Made by a program: the position numbers and the translations under genes
From: Elusimicrobia bacterium HGW-Elusimicrobia-2
Lineage (GTDB): Bacteria; CG03
DNA: 47,057 bases
NCBI GenBank assembly: GCA_002841685.1
Contig: PHAM01000004.1
Span: 1 to 47,057, forward strand
Reading direction: 5' to 3'
In this document: piece by piece, positions 18,863-27,061 of the stretch
Layout: every line of letters begins with the position of its first letter
How positions within the stretch are numbered: position 1 is the first letter of the stretch
Notes under the pieces: generated by a model
What the model was told of the DNA's origin: nothing
Seen by the model: the letters and a program-made list of their open reading frames with translations, nothing else
Databases searched by the model: none

Positions 18863-19305
18863 TAGATAAAATCGCAAACCATGGCTTATATACAGGTCTC
18901 GGCGGCAGGATAGCGCTCGCGCTTGCTTATATAAAGGAGACGGATTTCTCAGCCGCAGCGCCCGGTAAATATAAGATAGATGATGACGTTATTTTTGCGA
19001 TTGTCCAGGAATACAACACAAAGGATAAATCTGAATGCAAATTAGAGGGGCATTTTAAATATACAGATATCCAGTATATTGTTTCCGGCGCCGAACTTAT
19101 GGGTGTAACAACTTTGACAAGTCAAACACCTGTCTATAAAAACGCCGATGAGGATTATGCTTTATTTGAAAGCGATCCCGCTTTCTTTAGAATTGACCCG
19201 GGTATGTTCGCGATCTTTTTCCCGGACGACCTTCACATGCCATGTGTTCAGTTAGAGCGGAGCGCCCGTGTAAAGAAAGTTGTGGTCAAGGTGCATCTTC
19301 GGTAA
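18856..19305 (+). CDS. YhcH/YjgK/YiaL family (DUF386) protein
   Basis: EGHFKYTDIQYIVSGAELMGV...FAIFFPDDLHMPCVQ cupin-like signature; start overlaps metH stop by 7 nt. Confidence 0.88.
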   Translation: MVIDKIANHGLYTGLGGRIALALAYIKETDFSAAAPGKYKIDDDVIFAIVQEYNTKDKSECKLEGHFKYTDIQYIVSGAELMGVTTLTSQTPVYKNADEDYALFESDPAFFRIDPGMFAIFFPDDLHMPCVQLERSARVKKVVVKVHLR

Positions 19306-19415
19306 TACTCCGGTCGTTTGCGAAGGCAGGCCGAGCACAGGTTCTGTGCAGAAAAAGCATTTTCTATCATTTGAAAATATCGTCGTCGCCTAAATGACAT
19401 TTATCCAATTGCAGG

Positions 19416-19444
19416 TTGACATGACCAGTTCAAATGACTATAAT
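19416..19444 (+). promoter_or_regulatory. putative sigma70-type promoter of the TA operon
   Basis: TTGACA, 17-nt spacer, TATAAT (consensus hexamers). Confidence 0.75.
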
Positions 19445-19473
19445 CAAATGGATGGAAAAGGGAGGCGCCCAAA

Positions 19474-19701
19474 ATGAAAACTTTAGCGATTTCGGATTTT
19501 AAAGCTCATGCTCTCAAAATTTTGGATAGGATTGAGAAAACAAAAGAGTCGGTAATTGTGACTCGGCGCGGCAAACCGCTGGCGGAAGTTATTCCGTTTT
19601 CAACAAAAAAAATATTGCCGGGTAAATTGTCCGATGCTTTGGTTTTTGAAAAAGATATTGTATCTCCGCTTACTGAAGAAAGCTGGAATGCATGTAAATG
19701 A
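19474..19701 (+). CDS. Phd/YefM-family antitoxin
   Basis: 75 aa: LAISDFKAHALKILDRIEKTKESVIVTRRGKPLAEVIP; SD GGGAGG upstream. Confidence 0.9.
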   Translation: MKTLAISDFKAHALKILDRIEKTKESVIVTRRGKPLAEVIPFSTKKILPGKLSDALVFEKDIVSPLTEESWNACK

Positions 19702-20096
19702 AATATCTGCTTGATACTCATGTCTGGATTTGGTGGAACATGCGCCCCGCAAAATTGTCATCCAAAGTTCGCTCTCTTATTTCATCGCCGAAACAATATG
19801 AGGAACTTCTTATTTCGGCTATTTCACCTTGGGAGTTCAGTAAGCTCTTGGAGAAAAAAAGAATTGGAATTTCCTGCAATCCCGAAGAATGGATAGCTGA
19901 AGCGTTAAATATGCCGAAGCTTAGGCTCGTCCCCTTAACGCCAGGTATTGCATATCATTCAACATCTTTGCCGCAGCCATTTTCCGGTGATCCTGCTGAT
20001 CAAATAATTGTAGCCACGGCAAGGGAAGAGAATGCCGAGCTGTTGACCAAAGACAAAATCATTCGCAAGTACAAGCATGTCCGCAGCCTCTGGTAA
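19698..20096 (+). CDS. PIN-domain (VapC-type) toxin
   Basis: YLLDTHVWIWW, GDPADQIIVATA acidic residues; ATGA overlap with antitoxin. Confidence 0.9.
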   Translation: MKYLLDTHVWIWWNMRPAKLSSKVRSLISSPKQYEELLISAISPWEFSKLLEKKRIGISCNPEEWIAEALNMPKLRLVPLTPGIAYHSTSLPQPFSGDPADQIIVATAREENAELLTKDKIIRKYKHVRSLW

Positions 20097-20231
20097 TCCG
20101 GTGACGAAAGAACGGCAGGAGGCTTCTTTGCTGTGCTTGATTAGATTGGTTTTTGCAGAATTAGACGGAGTTTCCGCGAAGATTTATTGTTCGAAAGTTC
20201 AAACTACTGTACTAAAGAAGAGTGAATAAAA

Positions 20232-20960
20232 ATGAAGATAATGGATAAGAAGGAATTAATTCTTGCAAAAAAGCAATGGCTAAAGGAATTCAAAAAGAAT
20301 CCTGATAATGCAAAGAAAAAAAGAAATAGTATCGATAGGAAAATTGCAAAGTTATATATTTCTTGGGTTTGTGAAAAATGTGCAAATAAAAATAGTTTAA
20401 AAGTTTATCATAAATCCAATAAATATCCACCGCGTTATATTTCCAATATTAAAATTTTATGTGACAAATGCTACAAGGATGAAATTGCAATAAAACCAAT
20501 AAAGAACAAAAAAGAATTAGAAAAAGAAAAAAGCAACTGGTCAAAGAAATTAAAAAAGAATTTTAATAAATCGAGAAAGGAAAGAGTAAAAATAGATAGG
20601 AAAATTGCAATGCGATGTTTGCCATGGATATGTGAAAGATGTGGGAGTGAAAAGAATTTAGAGGTTCATCATAAATCGTGGAAGTACCCTCCTCGTGTAT
20701 TATCAAATCTTCGCGTTTTATGTAAAAAGTGTCACGATGAACTACATGTGGAAGAAAATATCTTGCCGCACATTAAATATCTAAGCAGGAAATTAGAACT
20801 TAGTCGTTCTCTACCAAAGAAAAAAGTCGAATGGATAAAAAATGCGCTGAATGCATTCTATAAATTAAAGAAAGTTGACCCGAAAATTAACAAAGTTAAA
20901 AAATTGCAGGATTTGTCTTTTAGATTGGGAATTCTGTATTATGATTTAAAAAATCTTTGA
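20232..20960 (+). CDS. tandem HNH-type protein (two 87-aa-period copies; only copy 2 has intact HNH residues)
   Basis: Copy 2: CERC...VHHKSWKYPPRVLSNLRVLCKKCHDELH. Copy 1: CEKC...VYHKSNKYPPRYISNIKILCDKCYKDE. Confidence 0.8.
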   Translation: MKIMDKKELILAKKQWLKEFKKNPDNAKKKRNSIDRKIAKLYISWVCEKCANKNSLKVYHKSNKYPPRYISNIKILCDKCYKDEIAIKPIKNKKELEKEKSNWSKKLKKNFNKSRKERVKIDRKIAMRCLPWICERCGSEKNLEVHHKSWKYPPRVLSNLRVLCKKCHDELHVEENILPHIKYLSRKLELSRSLPKKKVEWIKNALNAFYKLKKVDPKINKVKKLQDLSFRLGILYYDLKNL

Positions 20961-21055
20961 AAATTGCGTACTTTTTAATAGATTTAAATTTTAAAATTAC
21001 TGTCGTCGTAAAATTGACAAGGGGGCCTTTTATTTGATAAATTTACCTCTTGTGC

Positions 21056-21128
21056 GGCGCGGTACCCAAGTGGCTAAGGGAGAAGTCTGCAAAACTTCCA
21101 TCCGTCGGTTCGAATCCGACCCGTGCCT
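21056..21128 (+). tRNA. tRNA-Cys(GCA)
   Basis: Acceptor GGCGCGG/CCGTGCC, anticodon loop CTGCAAA, T arm GGTTCGAATCC. Confidence 0.93.
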
Positions 21129-21179
21129 TAAAATTGCAGCAATTCGGTATGTTTGAAATCCGCCGTTATCGCGGCGCGA

Positions 21180-21253
21180 GGGCGGTTAGCTCAGTTGGTT
21201 AGAGTACCACGTTGACATCGTGGGGGTCACTGGTTCGAATCCAGTACCGCCCA
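21180..21253 (+). tRNA. tRNA-Val(GAC)
   Basis: Acceptor GGGCGGT/ACCGCCC, anticodon loop TTGACAT, T arm TGGTTCGAATCCA. Confidence 0.95.
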
Positions 21254-21434
21254 AATTTTTTGGCATTTAAGGCGGTAAGCAAGCCAACTGCTTGGCTTGC
21301 GTCAGGATTCGAAGACCGCAGCGATGCGCGAGTTTGCCGAAAGGCAAGGCGAGCGCCGCGAGGGGCGGCCGGCGAGAAATTTCCGTCAGGAAATTTACTT
21401 GCGGGCGAATCCAGTACCGCCCAAATTTTTGGCA
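21236..21434. repeat. tRNA-Val 3'-end duplication flanking a three-hairpin insert
   Basis: CGAATCCAGTACCGCCCAAATTTTTTGGCA at 21236-21265 and CGAATCCAGTACCGCCCAAATTTTTGGCA at 21406-21434; hairpins at 21279-21300, 21334-21347, 21377-21396. Confidence 0.9.
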
Positions 21435-21463
21435 GGCGGCTCCGTTGCCGCCCGGAAAAAATA

Positions 21464-23236
21464 ATGAACGAAAATAAATATTCTCTTGAAACGCTGAGGC
21501 ACTCGGCCGCTCATATCATGGCTTATGCCGTGCAGAGGCTGTACAAAAATGTTAAATTCGCGATCGGCCCGTCCATAGAAAATGGTTTTTACTATGATTT
21601 TGATCTTGACACAGCCATAAAGCCGGACGATTTCAAAAAGATTTCCGGAGAGATGCAGAAAATCATCAAAGAAAAACTGCCGTTCAGGCGTTACAGCCTG
21701 AAAAAAGCTGAAGCTCTCAAATTCTTTTCGGAAAAAGGCCAGATATACAAAAGCGAACTCATAAACGAGATCAAAGATGAGGAAGTGTCGCTGTACGAAC
21801 TGGGCGATTTCACGGATCTGTGCCGCGGGCCCCATATCGAGAACTCGGGAGAGCTCAGGAATTTTCAGCTGCTCGATATCGCCGGCGCATACTGGAGGGG
21901 CTCGGAGAAAAATAAAATGCTGCAGCGTGTCTACGGGACAGCTTTTTTTACAAAAGACGATCTGATGAAATATGTAAAATTCCGTGAAGAGGCTAAAAAG
22001 CGCGACCACAGAGTCATAGGGAAACACCTTTTCAGCATACACCCCGAATCGGGCCCGGGACTTATACACTGGCATCCCGACGGCGCTCAGCTCCTTGAGA
22101 TAATAGAGGGATTCTGGAAAAAAGAGCATCTGCGCAACGGCTATCAGCTGGTGCGTACTCCGCATGTGGCCAGTGAGGAGCTCTACCGTATTTCAGGACA
22201 CCTGCAGAACTACTCCGATATGATGTATTCGAGCATGGACATAGAGGGCAAGCCTTACAGGGTGCGGCCCATGAACTGCCCCGGCCACATAAAAATATAT
22301 TCGAGCACACTCCATTCATACAGGGATCTTCCGGTGAGACTGGCGGAGCTGGGGACGGTTTACAGATTTGAAAAAAGCGGCGTGCTCCACGGCTTGTTGA
22401 GGGTGAGGGGTTTTACCATAGATGACGCTCACATCATAGTGGCGGAAGATCAGGTCATGAAGGAAATAGAGAATGTTTTTGAGTTTGCCCTGAAATTTCT
22501 TTCGTCGTTCGGCTTTAAAGAATTCAAGGTTTATATATCAACCCGTCCGGAGCAAAAATATGTGGGTGAGCTGAAAGACTGGGCGCTGGCGGAAGAATCT
22601 CTCAAAAAAGCCGTTGAGTCAAAGAACATAGAATATGAGATGGACGAAGGCGGCGGAGCCTTTTACGGCCCCAAGATAGATATTAAGATAAAAGACGCGC
22701 TCGGCAGGCTCTGGCAGTGTTCCACCATACAGTTTGATTTCAATCTGCCGGACAGATTCTCGGTATTTTACATAGACGAAAAGGGTGAGAAGCAGACGCC
22801 TTTTATGATACACCGCGCGATTTTCGGTTCAATTGAAAGATTTGTGGGGATGCTCACCGAGCAGTATGCCGCGAATTTCCCCCTGTGGCTCGCGCCGCAG
22901 CAGCTCAGGATAGTGACAATAAGTGAAAAAAACATAGCCGCCGCGGAGGCGATGCTTGAGAAATTGGCTGATGCGGGAATTCGCGTTGCTCTTGACAGCA
23001 GGAATCTGAGCCTGAATAAAAAAATCAGGAACGCGATCATGGAGCATGTACCCTATATAGGAATAGTGGGCGACAAGGAAGCGGCTAGCGGAAAGATGGC
23101 GCTCAGAGACAGGAAGGCCGATGTCGGCTCCTTCAGCAGTGAAGAATTAATCGAAAAATTCCTTGTCGCCATTGACAATTTACAGCAGAACAAGATGGAA
23201 ATTGCAAGCGCCCCGCTTGACAATTTGCAAGTATGA
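21464..23236 (+). CDS. thrS: threonyl-tRNA synthetase lacking the N-terminal TGS domain
   Basis: Editing domain RHSAAH/CRGPHI; class II core RPMNCPGHIKIY, FYGPKIDI; start trimmed to ATG 21464 because the upstream ORF extension translates tRNA-Val and the repeat. Confidence 0.95.
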   Translation: MNENKYSLETLRHSAAHIMAYAVQRLYKNVKFAIGPSIENGFYYDFDLDTAIKPDDFKKISGEMQKIIKEKLPFRRYSLKKAEALKFFSEKGQIYKSELINEIKDEEVSLYELGDFTDLCRGPHIENSGELRNFQLLDIAGAYWRGSEKNKMLQRVYGTAFFTKDDLMKYVKFREEAKKRDHRVIGKHLFSIHPESGPGLIHWHPDGAQLLEIIEGFWKKEHLRNGYQLVRTPHVASEELYRISGHLQNYSDMMYSSMDIEGKPYRVRPMNCPGHIKIYSSTLHSYRDLPVRLAELGTVYRFEKSGVLHGLLRVRGFTIDDAHIIVAEDQVMKEIENVFEFALKFLSSFGFKEFKVYISTRPEQKYVGELKDWALAEESLKKAVESKNIEYEMDEGGGAFYGPKIDIKIKDALGRLWQCSTIQFDFNLPDRFSVFYIDEKGEKQTPFMIHRAIFGSIERFVGMLTEQYAANFPLWLAPQQLRIVTISEKNIAAAEAMLEKLADAGIRVALDSRNLSLNKKIRNAIMEHVPYIGIVGDKEAASGKMALRDRKADVGSFSSEELIEKFLVAIDNLQQNKMEIASAPLDNLQV

Positions 23237-23245
23237 AACTATACT
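23217..23245 (+). promoter_or_regulatory. putative pta promoter, overlapping the thrS 3' end
   Basis: TTGACA (23217-23222), 17 nt, TATACT (23240-23245); an overlapping TATAAT sits at 23245-23250. Confidence 0.6.
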
Positions 23246-23255
23246 ATAATTGGAA

Positions 23256-24203
23256 ATGTTAGATATATTAGAAAAACTAAAATTGGAAGCGAAAAAAGCG
23301 TCCAGGCGCATTATTTTCCCTGAGGGGGATGATGAGCGTGTGGTTCAAGCCGCGCGTATTCTGTTGAGGGAAAAGCTTCTTGTGCCCGTGCTCGTGCGAG
23401 CGGATGATCTTCCGGGTATAGAGTGCGTCAGGCCTGAAGGTGACAGCGAAATTGACGCGCTAACGGATTCTTTTTATTCGGCCAATGAAAAAAAATATGA
23501 ATCTCGAGCTCAGGCCGCGGAAACGCTTAATTCCCCGCTTTTTTACGCGGCGATGAAACTTAAAACAGGCGCTGTGGACGGTTTTGTCGGAGGAGCGTCA
23601 AGTTCTACCGCCGATACCGTGCGGGCGCTGCTGAGATGCGTGGGGCTGAAAACCGGGGCTAAAATCCTTTCAAGTTTTTTTCTTATGATCCTGAAAGACC
23701 GTAATTTTCTTTTCGCCGACTGCGCTATAATACCATCGCCGACGTCAGAGCAGCTTGCCGATATAGCTCTCCGGACGGCTCGGTCATATAAAACTTTTGT
23801 AGGCCCCGAAGCGAAAGTCGCCCTCCTGTCGTTTTCTACGCTGGGTTCGGCTAAGGCACTTTCTCCCGGTAAGGTCCGCCGTGCCTGGGAAATCCTGAAG
23901 AGCGAAAAAAGAGATTTTGAGTTCATCGGCGAAATCCAGGCTGACGCGGCGCTTGTGCCAGAGATAGCCGTTAAAAAAACCGGAGGCGAATGGAAAGGCG
24001 GGGCGAATGTCCTGATATTTCCGGATTTGAACAGCGGCAACATAGGCTATAAACTTGTAGAGCGGCTCGCCGGCGCCAGTGCCATAGGCCCTATTCTGCA
24101 GGGCCTTGCAAAACCGGGCAATGATCTTTCGCGTGGCTGCTCGGAATTTGATATAATGAACGTAGCGCTTTTGACAGCGGCGCAATGCGGAGAAAATAAC
24201 TAA
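23256..24203 (+). CDS. pta: phosphate acetyltransferase
   Basis: RRIIFPEGDDERVVQAA, DGFVGGASSSTADTVRA, LSFSTLGSAK, QADAALVPEIA, NVLIFPDLNSGNIGYKL. Confidence 0.94.
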   Translation: MLDILEKLKLEAKKASRRIIFPEGDDERVVQAARILLREKLLVPVLVRADDLPGIECVRPEGDSEIDALTDSFYSANEKKYESRAQAAETLNSPLFYAAMKLKTGAVDGFVGGASSSTADTVRALLRCVGLKTGAKILSSFFLMILKDRNFLFADCAIIPSPTSEQLADIALRTARSYKTFVGPEAKVALLSFSTLGSAKALSPGKVRRAWEILKSEKRDFEFIGEIQADAALVPEIAVKKTGGEWKGGANVLIFPDLNSGNIGYKLVERLAGASAIGPILQGLAKPGNDLSRGCSEFDIMNVALLTAAQCGENN

Positions 24204-25954
24204 TGGCTAAAGAAGAACAGAAACTGGGTAAGAAAAGGCTCGGCGATCTTCTGGTTGATGTGGGCATCATAAGCGCTGAACAGCTTCAGACGGTGCTGCA
24301 GGAACAGAAAGAACGCGGCGGGAAACTCGGCCAGATACTTATGGCCATGGGTTTTATAACGGAAGACGTGCTTCTGGCCTTCCTCGGAAAGCAGTGCAAT
24401 GTTTCATATGTGAGCCTTAACGAATATGGAGATATTCCCGAAAGCGTTATACAGACGGTGCCTGAAACCATCGTCCGCCATCAGAAACTGATTCCTATCG
24501 CTCTCGAGGGAGGAGAGTTGACTATCGCCATGAGCGATCCAGCTAATGTTTTCGCTGTTGATGATCTGAAGATGATGACCGGCAGAAACATAAAAGTTGT
24601 GATAGCCAGCGAAGCTGAAATAAAAAATGCCATAGACAAATATTACGGAGCCAAGGGTTCCATGGCGGATATTCTGAAAGAAATGGACGCTCCCGAGGGT
24701 TCTGAAGATGATGTTGAACTGGTGAAAGAACAGGATACCGGTTCCGATATAATAGCGCTGGAAGCCCAGGGAGAAGACGCTCCCGTGATCAAGATAGTCA
24801 ACTTGATCCTGGGCGGCGCCGTGACAGCGGGTGCCAGTGATATTCACATAGAACCGTTTGAAACATCGTTGCGGGTGCGATACCGCATTGACGGCGTTTT
24901 ACACGAGGTGACAGCACCGCCGAAAAAACTTCAGAATGCTCTGGCTAGCCGTCTCAAGATCATGGCGAAGCTGGATATCGCCGAGCACCGCCTTCCCCAG
25001 GACGGCAGAATCAAGATAAAAGTGCAGAACAAGGGGATAGATCTGCGTGTATCGGTGCTGCCGACAGCCTTCGGCGAGAAAATCGTGATGCGTCTTCTGG
25101 ATCCCGAATCGCTGAAACTCGATCTAACCCTCCTGGGCTTTGATGAAAATTCGCTAAAAATATACCAGAAAAACATAGATGTTCCTTACGGCATTGTTCT
25201 TGTTACGGGCCCTACAGGTTCCGGCAAATCGACGACTCTTTATTCCACGCTTTCCACTTTGAACAAACCGGACGTAAATATAATGACGATAGAAGATCCT
25301 GTCGAATATGTACTTGAGGGAATCAATCAGGTTCAGGCCAACAATGATATAGGCTTGACTTTTGCGGAAGGCTTGAAATCCTTTCTCCGGCAGGATCCCG
25401 ATATCATAATGGTCGGTGAAATCCGTGACACGGAAACGGCTGAAATCGCCATAAACGCCGCGTTGACCGGTCACCTTGTTTTTTCCACGCTGCACACGAA
25501 TGACGCCCCTGGTTCCATGACGCGTCTCAATAACATGGGCATCGAGCCCTTTCTAACGACATCAACGATAGTCATGGTGATAGCCCAGAGGCTTGTGCGG
25601 TTAATTTGTCCACGATGCAAGGAGCAGTTTGAGGTGGAATACGACAAAATAAAACATCTGGGCATCACTCCGGAAATGGTGGGGGGTAAATCAAAAGTTA
25701 TGCTTTCCCGCGGCACCGGCTGTGATCTTTGTTCCAACACGGGTTACAAAGGCAGAAACGCCTGCTATGAAGTTATGGAAATCAATGATAAAATAAGAGA
25801 TCTGGTGCTCGAGCGCGCTCCGACCCATCTTCTTAAGCAGATGGCCAGAGAGAACGGCATGAAGACATTGAGAGAGGCGGCGGTTTGGAAATTGCTTAAC
25901 GGTGTGACGACGCTTGAAGAAGTGATGCGCGTGACTTTCACCGATACTGACTAA
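24203..25954 (+). CDS. pilB: type IV pilus assembly ATPase PilB
   Basis: N-terminal MshE-N-type domain; Walker A GPTGSGKSTTLYSTL; tetra-Cys CPRC/CDLC; 583 aa. Confidence 0.95.
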   Translation: MAKEEQKLGKKRLGDLLVDVGIISAEQLQTVLQEQKERGGKLGQILMAMGFITEDVLLAFLGKQCNVSYVSLNEYGDIPESVIQTVPETIVRHQKLIPIALEGGELTIAMSDPANVFAVDDLKMMTGRNIKVVIASEAEIKNAIDKYYGAKGSMADILKEMDAPEGSEDDVELVKEQDTGSDIIALEAQGEDAPVIKIVNLILGGAVTAGASDIHIEPFETSLRVRYRIDGVLHEVTAPPKKLQNALASRLKIMAKLDIAEHRLPQDGRIKIKVQNKGIDLRVSVLPTAFGEKIVMRLLDPESLKLDLTLLGFDENSLKIYQKNIDVPYGIVLVTGPTGSGKSTTLYSTLSTLNKPDVNIMTIEDPVEYVLEGINQVQANNDIGLTFAEGLKSFLRQDPDIIMVGEIRDTETAEIAINAALTGHLVFSTLHTNDAPGSMTRLNNMGIEPFLTTSTIVMVIAQRLVRLICPRCKEQFEVEYDKIKHLGITPEMVGGKSKVMLSRGTGCDLCSNTGYKGRNACYEVMEINDKIRDLVLERAPTHLLKQMARENGMKTLREAAVWKLLNGVTTLEEVMRVTFTDTD

Positions 25955-25995
25955 ACGCCGCACCTTGGCCGGCGGTTAATTAAAAGGAGATATTA

Positions 25996-27060
25996 ATGGT
26001 AGGCATTGATCAGCTTTTAAAAGAAATGATGGATAAGAAGGCGTCAGATCTTCATATCATAGACGGTTGTCCGCCCGCGATACGGCTTGACGGCGAAGTG
26101 GTGCAGATGGACTATGAGTCGCTTTCTCCCGAAGACACCCAGTCGCTCGTTTACAGTTTACTGACGGAAAAACAGAAAGCCAAATTTGAATCGGAGAGCG
26201 AGCTCGATCTCGGTTTCGGAATCAAGGGCTTGGGAAGGATAAGAATGAATGTGTACCGTCAGCGCGGGGCCGTTTGCGCGGCCATGAGGGCCATTCCCTA
26301 TGATTTTATGACTTTTGAAGAGCTGGGCCTCCCGCCTCTCATTCATCAGATCGTCAAAATGCGCACCGGGCTTATCCTTGTGACGGGCCCTACGGGTTCG
26401 GGAAAATCAACGACGCTCGCCTCGATCATCAACTATTTGAATGAAAACAGGAGTTCTCATATTGTTACGATAGAGGATCCCATCGAATATGTCCATTCGC
26501 ACAAAAAATGTCTTGTTTCGCAAAGGGAAGTCGGCGCCGACACCGAAACCTTCTCCGCTTCGCTGAAACATGTGATGCGTCAGGACCCTGATATTATTCT
26601 TATCGGCGAAATGCGCGACCTTGAAACGATTGAGGCGGCGCTGACCGTGGCCGAAACCGGCCATCTTGCTTTCGCGACTCTCCACACGCCGGATGCCGTG
26701 CAGTCCATAAACAGAATAATTGATGTGTTTCCTCCTCATCAGCAGCCGCAGATAAGGAGTCAGCTTTCTTTTGTGCTCCAGGCCGTGTTCTGTCAGGAGC
26801 TGCTGAAAAAACAGGGTGGCGGACGCGCGATGGTTTGCGAGGCCCTGCTTGTAACACCGGCTATCAGAAATATGATCCGCGAGGAAAAAGCGGAACAGGC
26901 GGCCACAGCCATGCAATCAGGCGGACGATTCGGCATGCAGACCAAGAATACAGCAATTTATGAAGCCTATAAAAAAAGATATATTACTAAAGAACAGGCT
27001 TTTGCTGTTACTAACGATGTTGAGGAATTGAAAAGGCTGCTCGGCAAAGGGGTGATGTAA
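25996..27060 (+). CDS. pilT: twitching motility ATPase PilT
   Basis: 354 aa; KKASDLHI, GPTGSGKSTTLASII, RQDPDIILIGEMRDLETIEAALT. Confidence 0.95.
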   Translation: MVGIDQLLKEMMDKKASDLHIIDGCPPAIRLDGEVVQMDYESLSPEDTQSLVYSLLTEKQKAKFESESELDLGFGIKGLGRIRMNVYRQRGAVCAAMRAIPYDFMTFEELGLPPLIHQIVKMRTGLILVTGPTGSGKSTTLASIINYLNENRSSHIVTIEDPIEYVHSHKKCLVSQREVGADTETFSASLKHVMRQDPDIILIGEMRDLETIEAALTVAETGHLAFATLHTPDAVQSINRIIDVFPPHQQPQIRSQLSFVLQAVFCQELLKKQGGGRAMVCEALLVTPAIRNMIREEKAEQAATAMQSGGRFGMQTKNTAIYEAYKKRYITKEQAFAVTNDVEELKRLLGKGVM

Positions 27061-27061
27061 T

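Noticed and set aside
21212-21463. N-terminal extension of the thrS ORF (MTSWGSLVRIQYRPN...)
   Set aside because: It translates the 3' half of tRNA-Val and the structured repeat; the real start is ATG 21464.
21395-22165. 256-aa minus-strand ORF opposite thrS
   Set aside because: Antisense to conserved thrS codons; no motif.
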